A DNA stretch of 64,000 nt from Coturnix japonica. Its lineage: Eukaryota > Chordata > Aves > Galliformes > Phasianidae. Made by a program: the position numbers and the translations under genes. Below the pieces are notes generated by a model that did not search any database, was not told the origin of the DNA, and saw only the letters and a program-made list of their open reading frames with translations. Position 1 is the stretch's first letter. Every line of letters starts with the position of its first letter. Below are positions 24,788 through 36,700 of this stretch, in pieces. The stretch covers positions 11,481,380 to 11,545,379 of the forward strand of contig NC_029529.1 of assembly GCF_001577835.2 (NCBI RefSeq). The letters are read 5' to 3'.

Positions 24788-27700
24788 ATGGCGGCGGGTA
24801 GCGGCGGCGGGACGGGATGGAGGGAACCGGGGGGGAACGGGATGTAACGGGATGGGATGGGGACAGTGGGACAGGGATGGGGGGTATGGGGGCACTGGGA
24901 CAGGGCTGGGTTTGGGTTGGGGCTTGGGGGGCGTGGGGACGTAAATACGCGGTGGGATAGGGCTAGGGGAATGGGGACACAGTGGGACTGGGTTGGGATG
25001 GAATAGGGACACGGAGACACGCTGGGATGGGGCTGGGGGCGATGGGAGCCACCGAGATGAGTATGGAAGGGGCTGGGGGCAACGGGGTACACAGGGATAA
25101 GGCTGGAGCACCGGCATGGGGCTGGGGAGCATTGGGATGGGGCTGGGATGGGGCTGGGGGTATTGGGATGGGGATGGTGCTGGGATGGGGCTGGGGGCAT
25201 TGGGATGGGGCTGGGATGGGGCTGGGGGTGACGCTGTGGCAGTGGGGTGGTGTCAGCGCTGGGGCAGGTGATGCTGACGTCACGGTGCCCCGCTCGTTGT
25301 GCCCCCCACTCATCGCCTCCCCGCAGCGTGGCAGAGCCCCTACCTGAACGTCTTCAAGCATTTCCGCGTGGAGGAATGGAAGCGCTCGCACAAGGAGGGG
25401 GATGTCACCGCTGTGATGGTAACCGAGGTACCTGGGCTGACCCCTGCTCCTGGTGGGCGGCAGGACCCCATCACCTTGTGCTCCTGCAGGACAAGACGCT
25501 GAAGGGCACCGTGTATCGTATCCGGGGCTCCATCCCCACCAGCAACTACCTGCAGCTGCCCCGCACCGGCTCCCAGTCCCTGGGGCTGTGTGGCCGTTAT
25601 CTCTACCTGCTGTTCCGGCCCCTGCCCCGCAAGTACTTTGTGGTGCATCTGGATGTGGCCACCGAGGTGTGTGGGGACATGGGGAGGGCATTGTGGGGTG
25701 ACCGGGTCCTGGTGGGAGCTGCAGAAGGGATTTAAGGAGGTGACAGAGCCCTGAGCTCCTTTGGGATCAGTACTGGGGGCTGCTGGGGCTGCTATTCAGT
25801 GCTTAATGGGGGATACAGGAAAGCTGGGGGGGCTGTGAGGTCCCTCCCAACCCAAACCTGCAGGGTGAGTGATGTGCTCCCATCTGTCCCCAGGAGAACC
25901 AGGTGGTGCGCGTCTCCTTCTCCAACCTGTTCAAGGAGTTCAAATCCACGGCCACGTGGCTCCAGTTCCCCTTCATCTGTGGGACAGCCAAGGGTTCGCT
26001 GCGTGACAGGACAGCTGGGGCTTCCAGGAGAGGTAAGAGGTGGCCAAAGTGGGTTATTAGAAGATCTGTGGGGTCTCCAAGCAGAGCAGTGTGGGTGCAG
26101 GAGGCTTGAGGGGGAGCCCAGCATCCTTCCTGCAGCTCATAGCAGTGGGTGAGGCGAGTTTCCTGATCTCATATTTGTGCCATTTAGGAGCAGAGAGGTT
26201 GAGCCTGGGGGAGATATTGAGCAGGCAATAGTTTTCACTTGAGGTGCAGGGAGGTTTGGGGCTTTTTCCTTTCTGTGCACTTCAGAGGGACCTTGAGGAG
26301 GTTGGGGCTCTGAGGGAAGAAGGCTTTATGCACCAAGCAGGTGGCATTTCTATTGCTGCAGCCACACTAACAGTGCAGCCCCAAGCCGGCTGTGTGTACT
26401 GGGGGGAGGAACAGAGTGGTGAGGGGATGGATGGGGCACAGCCGTGCCACGTGTGCCACCCACCTCGTGTCTCCTGCTATGCGAGGGCCTTGGAGCAAAG
26501 TTTGCTGTACCTGTCAAGGTTCTTTGTCTGCAGACCTGGTGGGAGCAGCCCCTGCCAACGCACGCTGGACCTGCCTGGTGCTTGACCTGCACTACGTGCT
26601 CTCCCTGTACCTGAGCCGGCGGTACAGCCACCTGAAGAGCATCAAACTCTGCTCAAACCTGCTGGTAAAAAACGTCTGCACGAGCGACTTGTTGTTTGAG
26701 CCAGGTGAGGAGCTGAGACCCTGCGGGATTTCAACCAAGCCTGGTTGTACCCCGGCGTTCTGAAAGCTGCTTTTAGAGCCCTGAGTACAGCAGGGCCACT
26801 GCATCCGACTGAGCAGCTTGAATTCTCCTGTGCTACCAGGCGTGACACTCTCTGAAGCTCGCCGTGCCAGCCCAGCCAGCCATGGGGCTGCTCCAATGCC
26901 ACGGGACATGGCCTTCCCAGTGCCCAAGGGAGGGAGGTGGCACGACCACTACGACTACATCAGGTACTGACAGCACACAGAGCTTAAAAACTCCTCTCCT
27001 GGGCCAGGTCGGTGCGTGGTGTAGGCAGGCAGGGTGGGTAAAGCTGGCTAAGGAAGGACAGATTTGCTCGGGGGGTGGTTAAAAGAGGAGTCTTATAGGA
27101 GGCAATGAGCTCAACCTGCTCTGGAGGGAGGCTTCTATGCCAGGCATAGGGTGTTGTGAGACCCTGCATCCCTATGCAGAGCCCTGGTTACGTGGTGCCT
27201 TCTGATTTTGCTCAGGTTCCCACCCGATGGCTCCAGTTTGCCATATGACTCCATCCAGAGGAGCTGCTCCAGTCCTGTGGCAGGTGGGATGGCTGGTCAG
27301 AGTCCTTGCCTTTCTTCCTCCAAACTCAGGGCAGCAAATCCAAAGTGTGTTGTGTCTGTTGTGTATCTGCTGCAGTAGTTTCAATGAGAGGGGGACCCAG
27401 GTGGGTTTTGCATTGCTGTTCATGCCCATGCCTTTCTAGACTCAGAGGAGCCCCTTGGCCAGCTGCCCCAGCCAGTGATGCTCACCAAAGCAGTTCGAGA
27501 CCGGCTGTCCCTCGTCCAGCAGATCACCAGTCCCAAAGCTGTAAGTGTGACGTGGATGGGAGGGTGCCACTCTGTTCTACCTTACAGGGAGTTTTTCCCA
27601 CATCTTCTCCTTCAGTTTCTGTATTTAAGATGTATAAGCTGCTGCTTGGCATTTACAGCCTGATCTGGGCACGCTCTGTTGACCCAAAGCCCACACTTAA

Positions 27701-30700
27701 TAACTCTATGGTTCATTCTGGTGTAGCACAGAGCAGAGATAAGAAAAATGCCAATGACTCTGTAATCTTTAGGCATCCATCTGCTGCCTCTGCCCTTGCA
27801 GTGGGTGCTGGGAGGGCTGAGCTGTGCTGGGGGCTTTACTCTTTCCCAGGTGCCGCACCGGTGCCCTGCAGCTGCAGGAAGCATCCCTGAGGTTCACCTG
27901 GCAGCCCCAGAGGTGCTGCATGGTGGGGACCAGGAGGATGGGACGCTGCGTGGCACAGGGGACTCCACACAGTCTGTGGCTGTCAGTGATGGTGGCATCC
28001 ATGTGTACGCACACCAGAGGAGAGAGCGAGCTGCCCATGCAGGCTCAGAGGTGAGTGAGCAGACAGAGGATGCAGCAGCCCCGTTTCCCATTGGAGTGGT
28101 TGTGGTCCTTACCTTTCTCCCCCTGCTTTTGGAGGCTTTGATGGTGGGATACTTTGGTCTCATGCTCGGGACACGAGCTTTTGCTTCCTGCATGTGTCAG
28201 GGCTCCCCATGAGCCTCATGTTCAGCAGACACCCATCTCTCCCCTGCACCTTGCTCCACCTGCCTGGACTGTGCTGAGCACACGAGGCCCTGAGCACCCC
28301 CCCAGCCCTGACACTGCTGTGGGGCTGACATTGCTGGGGATGTCTCTGGGCTGTCCATTCTTTGTCAACTCCTACCTCCGTATCTTGAAAGGAGGACGCT
28401 GGGTTTGAATGCACTGACACTAAGTCACTTGTGTTGTTACCCACAGGGCACGCACAGGAAGGTCCCTGCAGCAGATGGAGCAGCCAGTGGGAGAACCTCT
28501 CGCTGCAGGGTAAGGAGAGAAAGCAGAGCTGTCCCTGTGCCATGCAGGGCTGAGAAGTGGGGCTGGAGGGGCCCAGTGGGTGAGCTGCCATCATCCTCCT
28601 CTGTCTCTTTTTCCAGAGCTTCTTACCAGATCCGATCCTGAAGCTGAGGAAGGTGATCGGCTTTGGAGGCTGCAGCACCAAGTGGGTCGGTACCTCGGGT
28701 GGCTGTGTGAGCTTGTCTGTAACCCTGTGCTGCTTTCTCAGAGGGGCGAAGGGCCGACAAGCACCACGTCACGTCACAGTGACATCTCACCTGCCCTCTC
28801 ATTTCACTCCTGCAGGCGCTGTGGACTCAGAACAGCTCTGCAGTGGTGTATCCCTGCCACGCAGTGATAGTAACCCTGTGGATTCAGACTGGCGAGCAGA
28901 GGTTCTTCACTGGACACACAGATAAGGTAGATGTGGTTTCCTCCCAAAGGCACACAGTCGCTCCTGGCTGCTCCCACCTCAGCTCTCTGATGTCCCACAG
29001 GTGTCAGCATTGGCGTTCAATGGGAACAGCTCCCTGCTGGCCTCAGCACAGGAGGGTCCCCTGGGTGTGCTGCGCTTATGGGACTTCCCCAAGGGCAGCT
29101 GCCTGGCCGTGTTCCAGAGCCACCTGAGGGCTGTGCTGTCTCTCAGGTACGTGCCAGCCCTGCAGGGGATGCATCCTCAGCCCCAGTGCAGCCCAGAAAG
29201 TGGGCTTTGCTCTCTGTGTTTTCTTTCCCAACTCTGAGCCCTATCACCAGGCAGCCTTGGTATTTAGGACCTGTAATTGGGAATGGCAGGCGTTGCAGCA
29301 TGGCAGCTTTTCCATGCTATTGCTGTGCGATAAAGCAGGGGTGAATTACAGCTCCCCATCAGCTGCCTGCATTTCTCAGCGGGGCTGCTGGCAGCTCTCC
29401 CAGCACAGCTGAGCCAGTGGCAGCTCATCCTGCAGCACTCACCGACTCCCTTTATCCCGCACTTCCCTGCTTTGATTCCCTGCTGAGATGCTCTGGGCTG
29501 TGAGGTGCAGCCCCTCACCAGGTGTCCCCTCCCTGTTCTTGCAGCTTTTCCTACAGCGGAACCGTTCTCTGTGGCGTTGGAAAGGATGGACATGGCAAAA
29601 CGGTGAGATGTAAAATATCTTTTGTGTGTTTTCCTGCCCTGCTGAGCCAGTGGTGTAAGAGGGCTGTTCCTTCAGACCCTGCAGCTGCTGTGCAGGCAGA
29701 GCACTGCTATGGGCTCACTTGCTCCCAGCTGTCAGCCAGGCCTGGAGGATCCTCCTTCTGTCCTGCGGGGATCGCTGCAAACCAACACACAGCATTGCCT
29801 GGCTGAGGGACACGTGCTTGTGCAGCACCTTGTGCTGGAAGGGCTGCGAGCACGTAGTGGAGGAGTGGGAATTGAAGTGGGAGATTGGGCACGGTCTGAA
29901 ACCCAAAATACATCTTTTGTAGCATGAAGGGTGAGCAGACAGATGCGGGGTTTGATCCATCCGTTCTGGGCACTGCAGGCATTGTGTGCTGGATGGGTGC
30001 TGGGTGATGAAACTGCCACCCACTGATGGAGCGAGAGGATGACGCAGATCCCACACGTAGTAGTCAAAAATAAAGCTGTTTTTTGGGCCTTTATCAGTGC
30101 AACTGTTTTCACCCAACAATCCCTTATTGGCAGCTCCCAGCAATTAGCTGTGCCACCGCTGACTGCATGCAGGAAGAAAACAAACAGCCGCAGGATTGCT
30201 CCGGCTCTTTCCCAGCATAAAGCAGTGCCCCACAGCCCGGCTGGGGGCTGGAGACCCACAGCTGTATGTGAGCTGCCCAGGAGCACTGCTGGGGTGATGC
30301 TGTGGGCTGTGCTGGGTCCAGCCTGACTGTTCTGAGAGCTTAGTTACCTGCCTGTCCTCACTGGTTGTCCCCTTGGCTTTGGGTGATCTCTGTCCATCCC
30401 CATGCTCAAGAGACCTGCAGGGGCCACTGCATGAGGTGGAGAGGCTCTGAGCATACCCTGCGACCACAGGCACTATCACTGCAGTTGCCAAGCAAACACT
30501 GTAATGAAGCTCTGCTGAGCTGCTTGGGCTGCCCTGAGCCCTTTGCATGAGAACATTTTTCCCTCTTTCAGTTCTGATCCCAGCTCCAGAGCAGTCCCCA
30601 GGCTGTGCAGCTGTTCTGCTCTGCTGGGAAACTCTTCCTCTGCCAAGGTTTCCATATTTCAGCTGTTGTGTCTCCCTTCAGATGGTGGTGGTATGGAACA

Positions 30701-33700
30701 CTGCCCAGGTGACTCGCGGTGGAGAGGTGCTGGTGCTGGCCAGAGCACACACAGATGTGGACATCCAGACCTTGAAGATTGCTTTTTTTGATGACACCAG
30801 GTAGGCTGCAAAGAAAACATGTGGGCAGCAGGTGCCCATCTCTGGAGATGCCCATGGTCATGGATGGGCCCTGGGCAGCTGAGCTGAGGGGGGCACAGCC
30901 CGCAGTGTGGAACCAGATGAGCTGTGAGGTCCCTTCCAACCCAGCTGTGCTGTGCTTCTGCCCTTTGGGCTTGTAGGAGCCAGGTTTGGTTCCTTTCCAT
31001 TCCTTACCCCATCTCTCTTGTTACAGGATGGTGTCGTGTGGCCGGGACAGTGTGAGGCTGTGGCGAGTGAGGAACGGAGCCCTGCGCTCCTGTCCTGTCA
31101 ACCTGGGCGAGTACCACGCTCTGGAGTTCACTGACCTGGCCTTCGAGGAGGGACATTCAGCTGCACGTGAGCCTGATGACCGCACGCTGTAAGACTGCAG
31201 CCTCCCCCCGTCCCCTTTGCTGCTACCACATGCAGCTCTAAGCAGACCAAGCTGTGCCCCTGCCCTTCCTGAGGGCTGTGTCCCAGGCTGAGGGTTCTCA
31301 CTGATGTCTGTGCTGAGCTTTGGGCTTGTTTTCTGATGGGTGTTTCAAAGGGGCAGGAGATAATAAAATGAGAAGCTGTGAGTGTCAGGTTGGATATTAG
31401 GAACAATTTCTCAGAAGGGATGTGGATGCAATGGCACAGCTGCCCATGGAGGTGGGGGAGTCACCAGCCCTGGGGGTGTTCCACCACAACCATGGGGATG
31501 GGTTGGGGGTTAAACCTGGTGATCTTAGAGTTGTTTTCCTACCTTAATGGTTCCTCTCTTGCTGTCTTGGCTGTAGGTTTGTGGGATAGCTCATGGAAAG
31601 GCCCCTAGATTTCCATCCTAGCCAATTATTGCCTGCCTTCCCACTAAACCTGCATTGTTACTATAGGACTCGTGCACAGTAACACCCCGTAAACCTGGAT
31701 TGTTACTATGGTGCATCCACCCGGTTCCTTTTAACCCTCAGGAACCGATGCAAACATCCTTCTCCTTTCCAGCTTTGTCTGCAGCAGGAGTGGCCACGTC
31801 CTGGAGGTGGACTACAAGAACGTCTGTGTGCGGAGCGCACGGCTGCTGCTGCCTGCACAGCTGCAGGATGGGGCAGGTAGGTGGGCAGGGGCGTCATAGA
31901 TCCAAGCCCTGGTAGCATAAAGCAGCTGCTAAAGCTTGTTTGGGGTTGGTTGGCTCATTGCTAGCAAGCTGTTTTCCCCTTAAGCACAGTGAATAGTGCA
32001 GCAAAGCGTCGTCCTAAGAAGGAATTGAAGTGTTTGCAGTCGTGCTTTCAGAGAAGCGCTGCTTTTAGCAACATGAAACGGGGGGTCTTAATTTGCTGAT
32101 GAGAATCTTAATGTAGCGATGTGAAAAAGCGAAGCAGATCAATGAAAGGATGAATTTGAGGCTTTTTTTTTCATTACTCGGCCTGTGTGAAGCGTCTGGG
32201 GAAATCTTTGATGCCGCATTCAGAGTGGTGCAGCTTTCAGCTCATCCATTAGTTTTAACAGCAGGAAGGATTCACTTTCAAGTGTCACTGCTCCGCTATC
32301 GTAAAACTCAGTGCATGTTTTGCTTTGGCATATGGAGCTAATTAACCTGGAGCCTCTTTGAGAAGCACAGAACTTCTGCTTTATGGGTGAGAAAACAACC
32401 TGGAGATGAAGAGAGTCTGGGTGTCTCAGTGGCAGCAGTGATGGTGCCTTTGGTGCTGTGACTGTAGGCTTTATACTGGCATCCAAACATCAGCTGCTCT
32501 CCCCACCTCTCTACCTGTCAGACACTGCATAGAGAATCTGAGACACAGGGATGGAAGTTTTGTGTCTCAGACTCTTAAACTTGCCACAACTGAATGGTGT
32601 TTATTGGTTTTCCAGGCGCTGGGATTGCTATAAACAGTATCAGTATCTCCTCAACCCTTTGTGCCACGGGCTCAGCTGACGGCTACCTGCGGCTGTGGCC
32701 ATTGGACTTCTCAGCTGTTGTCCTCGAAGCAGGTGAGCAGAGCAGTCTTTCCCACCTCCATGGTGCTGCTGGGAAGCAAAGCCTCTGCTCTGATGTCTCC
32801 TAAAGTAACTCTTGTGAACAAGGGTGCTCTTTTTACCTGCTGTCACTGGGGGGTGACTGGCTTGGAAGTGTTTTACTTGAGTGACTGTTTATTCCTGCTC
32901 ATTCTTGTAACTCCTAGGGACGAGGCAGGAGGGCCTGGGGGAGAACAGGCAGCGCATCTTGATTTCTGTGCCCTTGTACCCACAGCTCATCCATGCATGA
33001 AAAATTAGGGGAGAAGTCAAGCTGTTCTTCACTCTATTTGAAACAGTCACCGTAATGGCAGAGCCCAGGGATTGCTAGAAAGGGCAGAGACTGATTTGTC
33101 ATTGAGCTCAAATCTGCAAGCACTCGATCTTGAGATCACGTGGGAAGTTTATTCCTGCATGCATTACTTTCCCACGAATGCATCTGGCTCTGCAGCTGTG
33201 CCCCAGGCGCTGTGCTTCTATGGGGCTGTGCTGAATGCTGTGTCTTCCCCCAGAGCACGAGGCACCAGTGAGCTCTGTCTGCATCAGCCCTGATGGCCAC
33301 AAAGTCCTGTGCACAACCACAGCCAGGAACCTGGGCTACCTGGACATCCAGTCCCGGGGTTACAGCACCCTGATGCGCTCCCATGAGGATTCCATCTTGG
33401 CCTTCTCGGTGGAGGGAGATTGGAAGCAGATGGCGACGGTGTCCCGGGATAACAGCATCCGGGTGTGGGACCTCGTGTCCATGCAGCAGGTGGGGTAGAT
33501 GAGAATTGCTGGGGATCTCATATCTATTAATCGTCTGCCCAGGCTCTGCTTAGCTGAGTTATCAGAGCTTTGTGGTGTAAGAGCTCTTAAGTGTCCCCCT
33601 TGAAGCACGGGCTGTACCCTGGGCAAGAAATCCTTCTGGAGCTTGGAGCTCTCAGGCTCTTAGCCTAATGTGTAATTTGGTCTTAGCTTCTGAAGGTGTA

Positions 33701-36700
33701 ATTGAACAAAATAGCCTGATTTGTTTTCTTTTCCTTCACCTTGCAAATCCTGCTTTTAACACAGATCACAATTCCCAAAGGTTTAAATGCCCAAAGACTC
33801 TGGGCTTTGTTGGGCTTTGGTTGCAAGCAGGAATGGTCAGAGTTCTGTTATGAGACCACTGTGGTGGAGCTCTGAGGCCATTCAGCTCCTTCCAGCTTTG
33901 TGCCCATGCTGTGTTTTCCCTGCAGCTCTACGACTTCACGGCTGCTGATGAGACACCGTGTGCCGTGTCCTTCCACCCCACCCAGCGGATCCTCGCCTGT
34001 GGCTTCAACAGCGGCGTGGTGCGAACCTTCTGCTTGACTGCCTCCAACCTCCTGACAGAGCACAAGTAAGTGATGAGAGCTGCACTGCTGCAGGAAGGGC
34101 TCTCGTGATGGCTGGTGTGGCATTGCTCTAGGCATGGACATGCCAGGGTTCTCTGCTTGTCCCCAGTTATTCTGCTCCCCTGGTTTCTTCATGGTGTTGC
34201 ACTCGATGTTGCTGCTCTTTTCTGTGGCTATTTTGGCTCTCAGCTGTTTCACCTTTTCCTCCTCCTTCCAGGCAGCACCGCACTCGGATTGCTGGGCTCA
34301 CCTTTTCTCCAGATGGCAACTTCATGTTCAGCTCCTGTTTGCAGGGAACTCTGGCTCTTTACAGCTGTGTGGCACAGAAAAGCCGGATCCTGAGAGTCCT
34401 GGGTAAGTTCTGGGTTGCCTTTTTCATTTTACCCCTCAGGTCTTTTTAGTAGCACAGGCATCAAACCAAGCTCAGCCCATTCAGAAAGCTGCATCATTTG
34501 TGTTTATTCCTTGAAATAAGCAGCCATATAACCATCACAGCATGCTGCGGGGTGACGTTTGCTCCTTTCCTCACCCTCTCTCTTGCTGTGACCCTCAGGT
34601 AACGTGGTGGCCCGGGATGCTGGCAGTGGTCCTGATGCTTTGGTGCTCAGCGAGGACAGCCGCCTCCTGGCCTTCGTGGGGCCCTCCAAGTACGTTGTGA
34701 CCGTGATGGAGGCCTGCTCTCTGGATGAGGTACCAGCAGGCTCCCTGCAGTGCTGGGGAAGAAAATCCCCATAGATTGCAACCAGTGAGATAGGTCCAGA
34801 GTTGGGCAGAGCATTGAAGAGGGCCTCCCCAGCGCAGCAGGTGCTTGCTCAGGTGCTTACAGCTTAGTTTTCCTCTCAGTGAGCTGGAAACTGCCAAATC
34901 AAGGCTGCTGCTCCTTCTCAACTTCATTCCCCCCTAGGAAGATAATTGGAAGAGCAGCAGTGGGGATCTTGCTTCTGCCCTGCAGCCCTTTGTGGGATGT
35001 CCAGGTGGAGCACAGGAAGGGGTGTGGGGGACTCTGTAGCCTTGTGTTAGGAGAGCCACCAAAGCAGCCTCAGTGCCTGCCCAGCAGCTGTTCCTGAGTC
35101 TCCCCCGGTGCTTGCTCCAGGATGTTTCTTCAGCAGCTTCTTGTTTTCCAGCTGCTGAGGGTGGACATCAGCGTCCTTGATTTGAACAGTACAGCCTTGG
35201 ACTTTGCAGTGAGAATCTGCTTTGCTCCCGTGTCGCAAGGAGAGCTCCTGGTGTCCACATCTTCCAACAAAATCCTTGTGCTTGATGCAAAAACAGGACG
35301 GCTGGTGCGAGAGGTAGGGCACTATGAAGGTCATGTCTGAGGGATCAGCTTGTGTGGGGCTTGGGCACTTGAGGAGGCTGCATGAGAGAGGAGCTCATCC
35401 AGAGGGCTTCCAAGGAAAGCATGAGTGCTGAGCATGTGGCTGTCACAGTGTGATCTTGGTTAGGGTGTGCCTGAGCTTGTCCTTATTTTCTGTACTGCCA
35501 TCTCCTGTCTCCTTTAAACTTCACCAGAGGCCAAAAGCATTCTCCTTATCATTGTCCGACTGACCTGTCATTTCTTGTTGCCAAAGAAGTGTGTGACTTG
35601 TTGATAATGAGAGAGCTAATGCTGCTGGTGCTGTGCCCTGTCCTCAGGTGTCCCCTGTGCATAAGTTGTCCTGTTCTTCCTTGGCGCTGAGTAAGGATGC
35701 CAGGTACCTGCTCACTGCTGGTGACAAGGTTATCAAAGTGTGGGACTACCGGATGCGCTTCAACATCAACTTCCAGGTACTGCACTTGGGGAGGGAAGGA
35801 GGCTGCTGTTCCCCTGATCCATCAGATAAAGCATTTCTGAATCCTTGGAGAGGAAAGCAGCAGATGTGTGGCTTGGGCCAACATGTTTGAGCTGACCCCT
35901 GGGTGTTGATCCTCCACTGGGGAGCTCAGACAGAAGCATCCTTCCCTGAGGATGGATGGATGGATGGATGGATGGATGGATGGATGGATGGATGGATGGA
36001 TGGATGGATGCTTGCAGGGAGCCACAGTGTGGCAGCCACAGTCCTCTTTGACAGAGAGATGGTGGAATTCACAACGTTCTCTCTCCCAGGTGTACATTGG
36101 CCATTCAGAGCCTGTGTGCCAGGTGGCCTTCACCCCAGACCAGCGGCACGTCATCAGCGTTGGAGATGCCATCTTCCTCTGGGATTTCCTAGCTGTACCT
36201 GCACAGAAGTCTCCCCCAGCCCTGTAAGTGCCCTGTTAGCTCTGTGCTTCCCCTTCCTCCAGCTCCTCTCTGTGTAACACTGCTTCTGTTGCCTTCCTAG
36301 GACCCATTCCTCTGAGTCCCCTCTGCTGCTGGCAGCAGGTAAGTAAGTTCGTTTGCTTCCTTGAGTTGCTCTGGACAGCAGCTCCCTCACAGCTGCTTTT
36401 CCTGGTAGGGAAAATGGTAGGGGTTGGATAAATGGATTTTGGTTCTTTTCCTCAGTAGGATAGTCAGGTAGTAGGGGGGTTACTGGCTAATTAGTCCCAG
36501 TAGCAGTCTCCAGTTAACTAGCACCTCTCAGTAAGAGTCTGCCAAGGAGGGGATGTCCTGAGCTCAGTGGGTTTCTTGATAGGTAGCTCAGGTTTTGCCT
36601 TCTGTCTCTCCCTGCCCCTGGCCTCCTGCCTCTGTCTCTGTATCCCTCCCTTGAATGATGGAGCAGGAGCTTGGAGCCATCACCATTGGTTGCCCCGGGA

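Larger units (their letters stand above)
24788..29602 (+). other. WDR90: WDR90 exon map, exons 1-14
   Basis: Coding exons: 24788-24797, 25327-25418, 25490-25666, 25894-26032, 26534-26704, 26840-26963, 27216-27283, 27440-27540, 27850-28050, 28447-28509, 28617-28685, 28816-28926, 29001-29146, 29545-29602. Exons 2-5 make most of the CFAP20 domain, 7-10 the linker, and 11-14 the first WD40 repeats. The end of the exon at 28685 (TGG|gtcggt) was chosen because it alone keeps frame into [17 protein letters not shown]. Confidence 0.88.
30682..36338 (+). other. WDR90: WDR90 exon map, exons 15-26
   Basis: Coding exons: 30682-30800, 31027-31188, 31773-31876, 32616-32732, 33254-33489, 33926-34065, 34272-34402, 34599-34729, 35152-35313, 35648-35776, 36090-36223, 36301-36338. 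They encode the middle WD40 repeats, including [16 protein letters not shown] and [17 protein letters not shown]. All introns are GT-AG. Confidence 0.88.

Noticed and set aside
24070-25200. Minus-strand open frame of 376 codons, rich in Pro/His/Ser
   Set aside because: It runs opposite to CFAP70 exons and the G-rich WDR90 intron 1 repeat. Its composition is just the complement of that repeat, and it matches no protein family.
30065-30075. AATAAA as a gene end inside WDR90
   Set aside because: It lies in an intron; downstream exons continue the WDR90 protein in frame.
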